Source of the DNA: Altererythrobacter sp. TH136
GTDB taxonomy: Bacteria; Pseudomonadota; Alphaproteobacteria; Sphingomonadales; Sphingomonadaceae
Assembly: GCF_007065885.1 (NCBI RefSeq)
Contig: NZ_CP041409.1
Span: 620,001-684,000, forward strand
Direction of reading: 5' to 3'
Length of the DNA stretch: 64,000 bases
The number at the start of each line of letters is the position of its first letter. Position 1 is the stretch's first letter. A program made the position numbers and the translations under genes. The notes below the pieces were generated by a model, which saw only the letters and a program-made list of their open reading frames with translations, was not told the origin of the DNA and made no database searches. Below are positions 62,660 through 64,000 of the stretch, piece by piece.

Positions 62660-64000
62660 TCAGGCGAGATCCGCAGCCCGCAGCAAAGCCTCGGTCGCGG
62701 GATCGAAACTGGCGCCGCCCGCGTCGATCTTGTTCGCGATCGCCTTGCCCAGCTCGACCCCGTATTGGTCGAACGAGTTGATCCCCATCAGCACGGCATT
62801 GGCGAACGTGCGGTGTTCGTGGAACGCGATCAGCGCGCCGAGCGTGGCCGCATCGAAGTCGTCGCACAGGATGGTCGCGCTCGGGCGGTCGCCGGGATAG
62901 GCCCGCGCCGGATCGTCGCTCGTCTGCCCCGCCATCAGCGCCGCGCCTTGCGCAAAGCAGTTCTTCAGCAGGATCCTGTGATGCGCCGGGTCCAGCGTGT
63001 CGCCGGGGGTCACGCTGGCGATGAAATCCACCGGCACCACGACAGTGCCCTGGTGAAGCAACTGGAACACCGCGTGCTGCGCGTCGGTGCCCACTCCGCC
63101 CCAGGTGACCGGCGCGGTGGCGCCGCGAACCGGCTTCCCGCCCGCGGTTACTCGCTTGCCGTTCGATTCCATTTCCAGTTGCTGGAGATACCCCGAAAAC
63201 AACGCCAGCCGCTCGTCATAGGCGAACACGGCCCGCGTCTGGCATCCGCGCACCTGCGCGTAATAGCGGTCGGCAAACGCCGCGCGCAGCGGCAGGTTGG
63301 CCCGGCCATCCGTGTCGCGGAAGTGTTCGTCGATCACCCGCGCGCCCGCTAGCATCGCGTCAAACGCCTGCCAGCCCAGCGCAAGCGCGACCGGGAAACC
63401 GATGCTCGACCACAGCGAGTACCGCCCGCCGACGGTTTCGGGGAACGGCAGCACGCGGGTTTCGTCCACGCCCCACTCGACCGCTTTGTCCGGGTTCGCG
63501 GTCAGTGCCACCACCCGGCCATAGGGATCGGCCACTCCGTTGTGCTGCAGCCACTCGAGCGCGCTGGCGGCGTTGGTCATCGTCTCGACGGTGGTGAAGG
63601 TCTTGCTGGCGACGGCGATCAACGTTTCGGCCGGGTTGCAGCGCGTGAACGCCGCTTCCAGTGCCAGACCGTCGATGTTGGACACGACGTGGACTTCGAC
63701 CAGAGCGCCTTCCCGCGCCAGCGCATCGACCGCCAGCTTGGGACCCAGCGCCGACCCGCCGATGCCGATGTGGATCAGGTGCCGCACCTCGCCCAGCGCT
63801 CCGCCGTGGATCGCTTCGACCAGCATGTGCATCCGCTGATGCAGCGCCGCCGCCTCCTCGACCGCGGCATCGCTCCCCAGCCCGCGCTGCGCGGTGTGTT
63901 CGGCGGCGCGGTTCTCGGTCGTGTTGACGCGCCCGCCCGTGAGCAGCGCCGTGCGACGGTCGGCGAACCCGGCGGCATCGGCCAGGCTTTCGAACGCGCT
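62660..64000 (-). CDS. pgi: Glucose-6-phosphate isomerase, missing its N-terminus at the window edge
   Basis: The frame is open to the window end, so the first part of the gene is outside. Present are GRVNTTENRAAEH, the sugar-phosphate-binding SKTFTTVETM, the WSSIGFPVAL stretch and GGVGTDAQHAVFQLLHQGT with the catalytic histidine. The first methionine at 63832 is internal, not the start. It interconverts glucose-6-phosphate and fructose-6-phosphate. The stop lies 91 bases before the hybrid kinase start, in the same direction. Confidence 0.95.
   Translation of the reverse strand, partial: SAFESLADAAGFADRRTALLTGGRVNTTENRAAEHTAQRGLGSDAAVEEAAALHQRMHMLVEAIHGGALGEVRHLIHIGIGGSALGPKLAVDALAREGALVEVHVVSNIDGLALEAAFTRCNPAETLIAVASKTFTTVETMTNAASALEWLQHNGVADPYGRVVALTANPDKAVEWGVDETRVLPFPETVGGRYSLWSSIGFPVALALGWQAFDAMLAGARVIDEHFRDTDGRANLPLRAAFADRYYAQVRGCQTRAVFAYDERLALFSGYLQQLEMESNGKRVTAGGKPVRGATAPVTWGGVGTDAQHAVFQLLHQGTVVVPVDFIASVTPGDTLDPAHHRILLKNCFAQGAALMAGQTSDDPARAYPGDRPSATILCDDFDAATLGALIAFHEHRTFANAVLMGINSFDQYGVELGKAIANKIDAGGASFDPATEALLRAADLA

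Noticed and set aside
63775-63978. A small Arg-rich frame at the right edge
   Set aside because: It overlaps the open pgi frame, which continues to the window end with conserved pgi residues.

Overview
The window is a GC-rich chromosomal segment with densely packed genes. Most neighbours abut or overlap by 1 to 4 bases (ATGA, GTGA or TGATG junctions), and GTG or TTG starts are frequent. The gene content points to an alphaproteobacterium, most probably of the order Sphingomonadales (an Erythrobacter-like organism): a DivL-type pseudo-kinase next to tsaE, amgK, murU and addBA, a short NAD kinase, an AddAB rather than RecBCD system, and a complete methylmalonyl-CoA route. The assignment is an inference from protein sequences read by eye. 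No 16S gene is present, and there is no prophage, CRISPR array, rRNA or insertion sequence.

Layout. 1-874: the start of sdhA, then sdhD and sdhC. 973-3494: a short-chain dehydrogenase, a complete subclass B3 metallo-beta-lactamase-like lipoprotein, and prmA. 3461-10010 (minus strand): a coiled-coil protein, ligA, a lipoprotein hydrolase, recN and an EAL-domain protein with a dead GGDEF. 10129-13663: nadK, tRNA-Asn, a loose region of hairpins and small proteins (KTSC domain, a Cys/His-rich peptide), a TauE-like exporter and a GNAT acetyltransferase. 13570-19207: secA, argJ, an inositol-monophosphatase family enzyme and thioredoxin. 19284-30160 (minus): divL, tsaE, amgK, murU, addB and addA in one tightly coupled series. 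30214-38369: ahcY with a perfect palindrome upstream, a peroxiredoxin, a PAP2 lipid enzyme, folE, a phospholipase D, tRNA-Arg, mutT, two Flp pilins and an M48 lipoprotein. 38481-44086: accA, xerD, an unknown 624-residue exported protein with a tiny membrane partner, and aroK-aroB. 44121-55597 (minus): a broken YetF-like gene, then a series containing pccB, mce, an enoyl-CoA hydratase, a glutathione transferase, methylmalonyl-CoA mutase, bioB and a frameshifted pccA. 55659-64000 (minus): an SDR reductase, gor, a lipoprotein, rhlE, a double-PAS hybrid kinase and most of pgi.

How the genes work together. The 44-56 kb block carries propionyl-CoA carboxylase (pccA, pccB), the epimerase, the mutase and the biotin synthase that supplies the carboxylase cofactor: the complete propionyl-CoA to succinyl-CoA path, feeding the TCA cycle in which succinate dehydrogenase (other end of the window) acts. 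Two genes in this region are each interrupted by what looks like a single missing base (pccA near 47388, the YetF-like gene at 44360-44363). Either the assembly has residual indel errors or both genes decayed. A visibly lower-GC membrane-protein gene is inserted, with overlapping reading frames, between pccB and mce. The divL-tsaE-amgK-murU-addBA block joins cell-cycle control, tRNA modification, peptidoglycan recycling and DNA-break repair.

I found no obviously new defence or mobile system. The best leads are the tyrosine-bearing DivL cluster, the paired frameshifts, the low-GC insertion in the propionate genes, the unknown exported protein before xerD, and the palindrome in front of ahcY.
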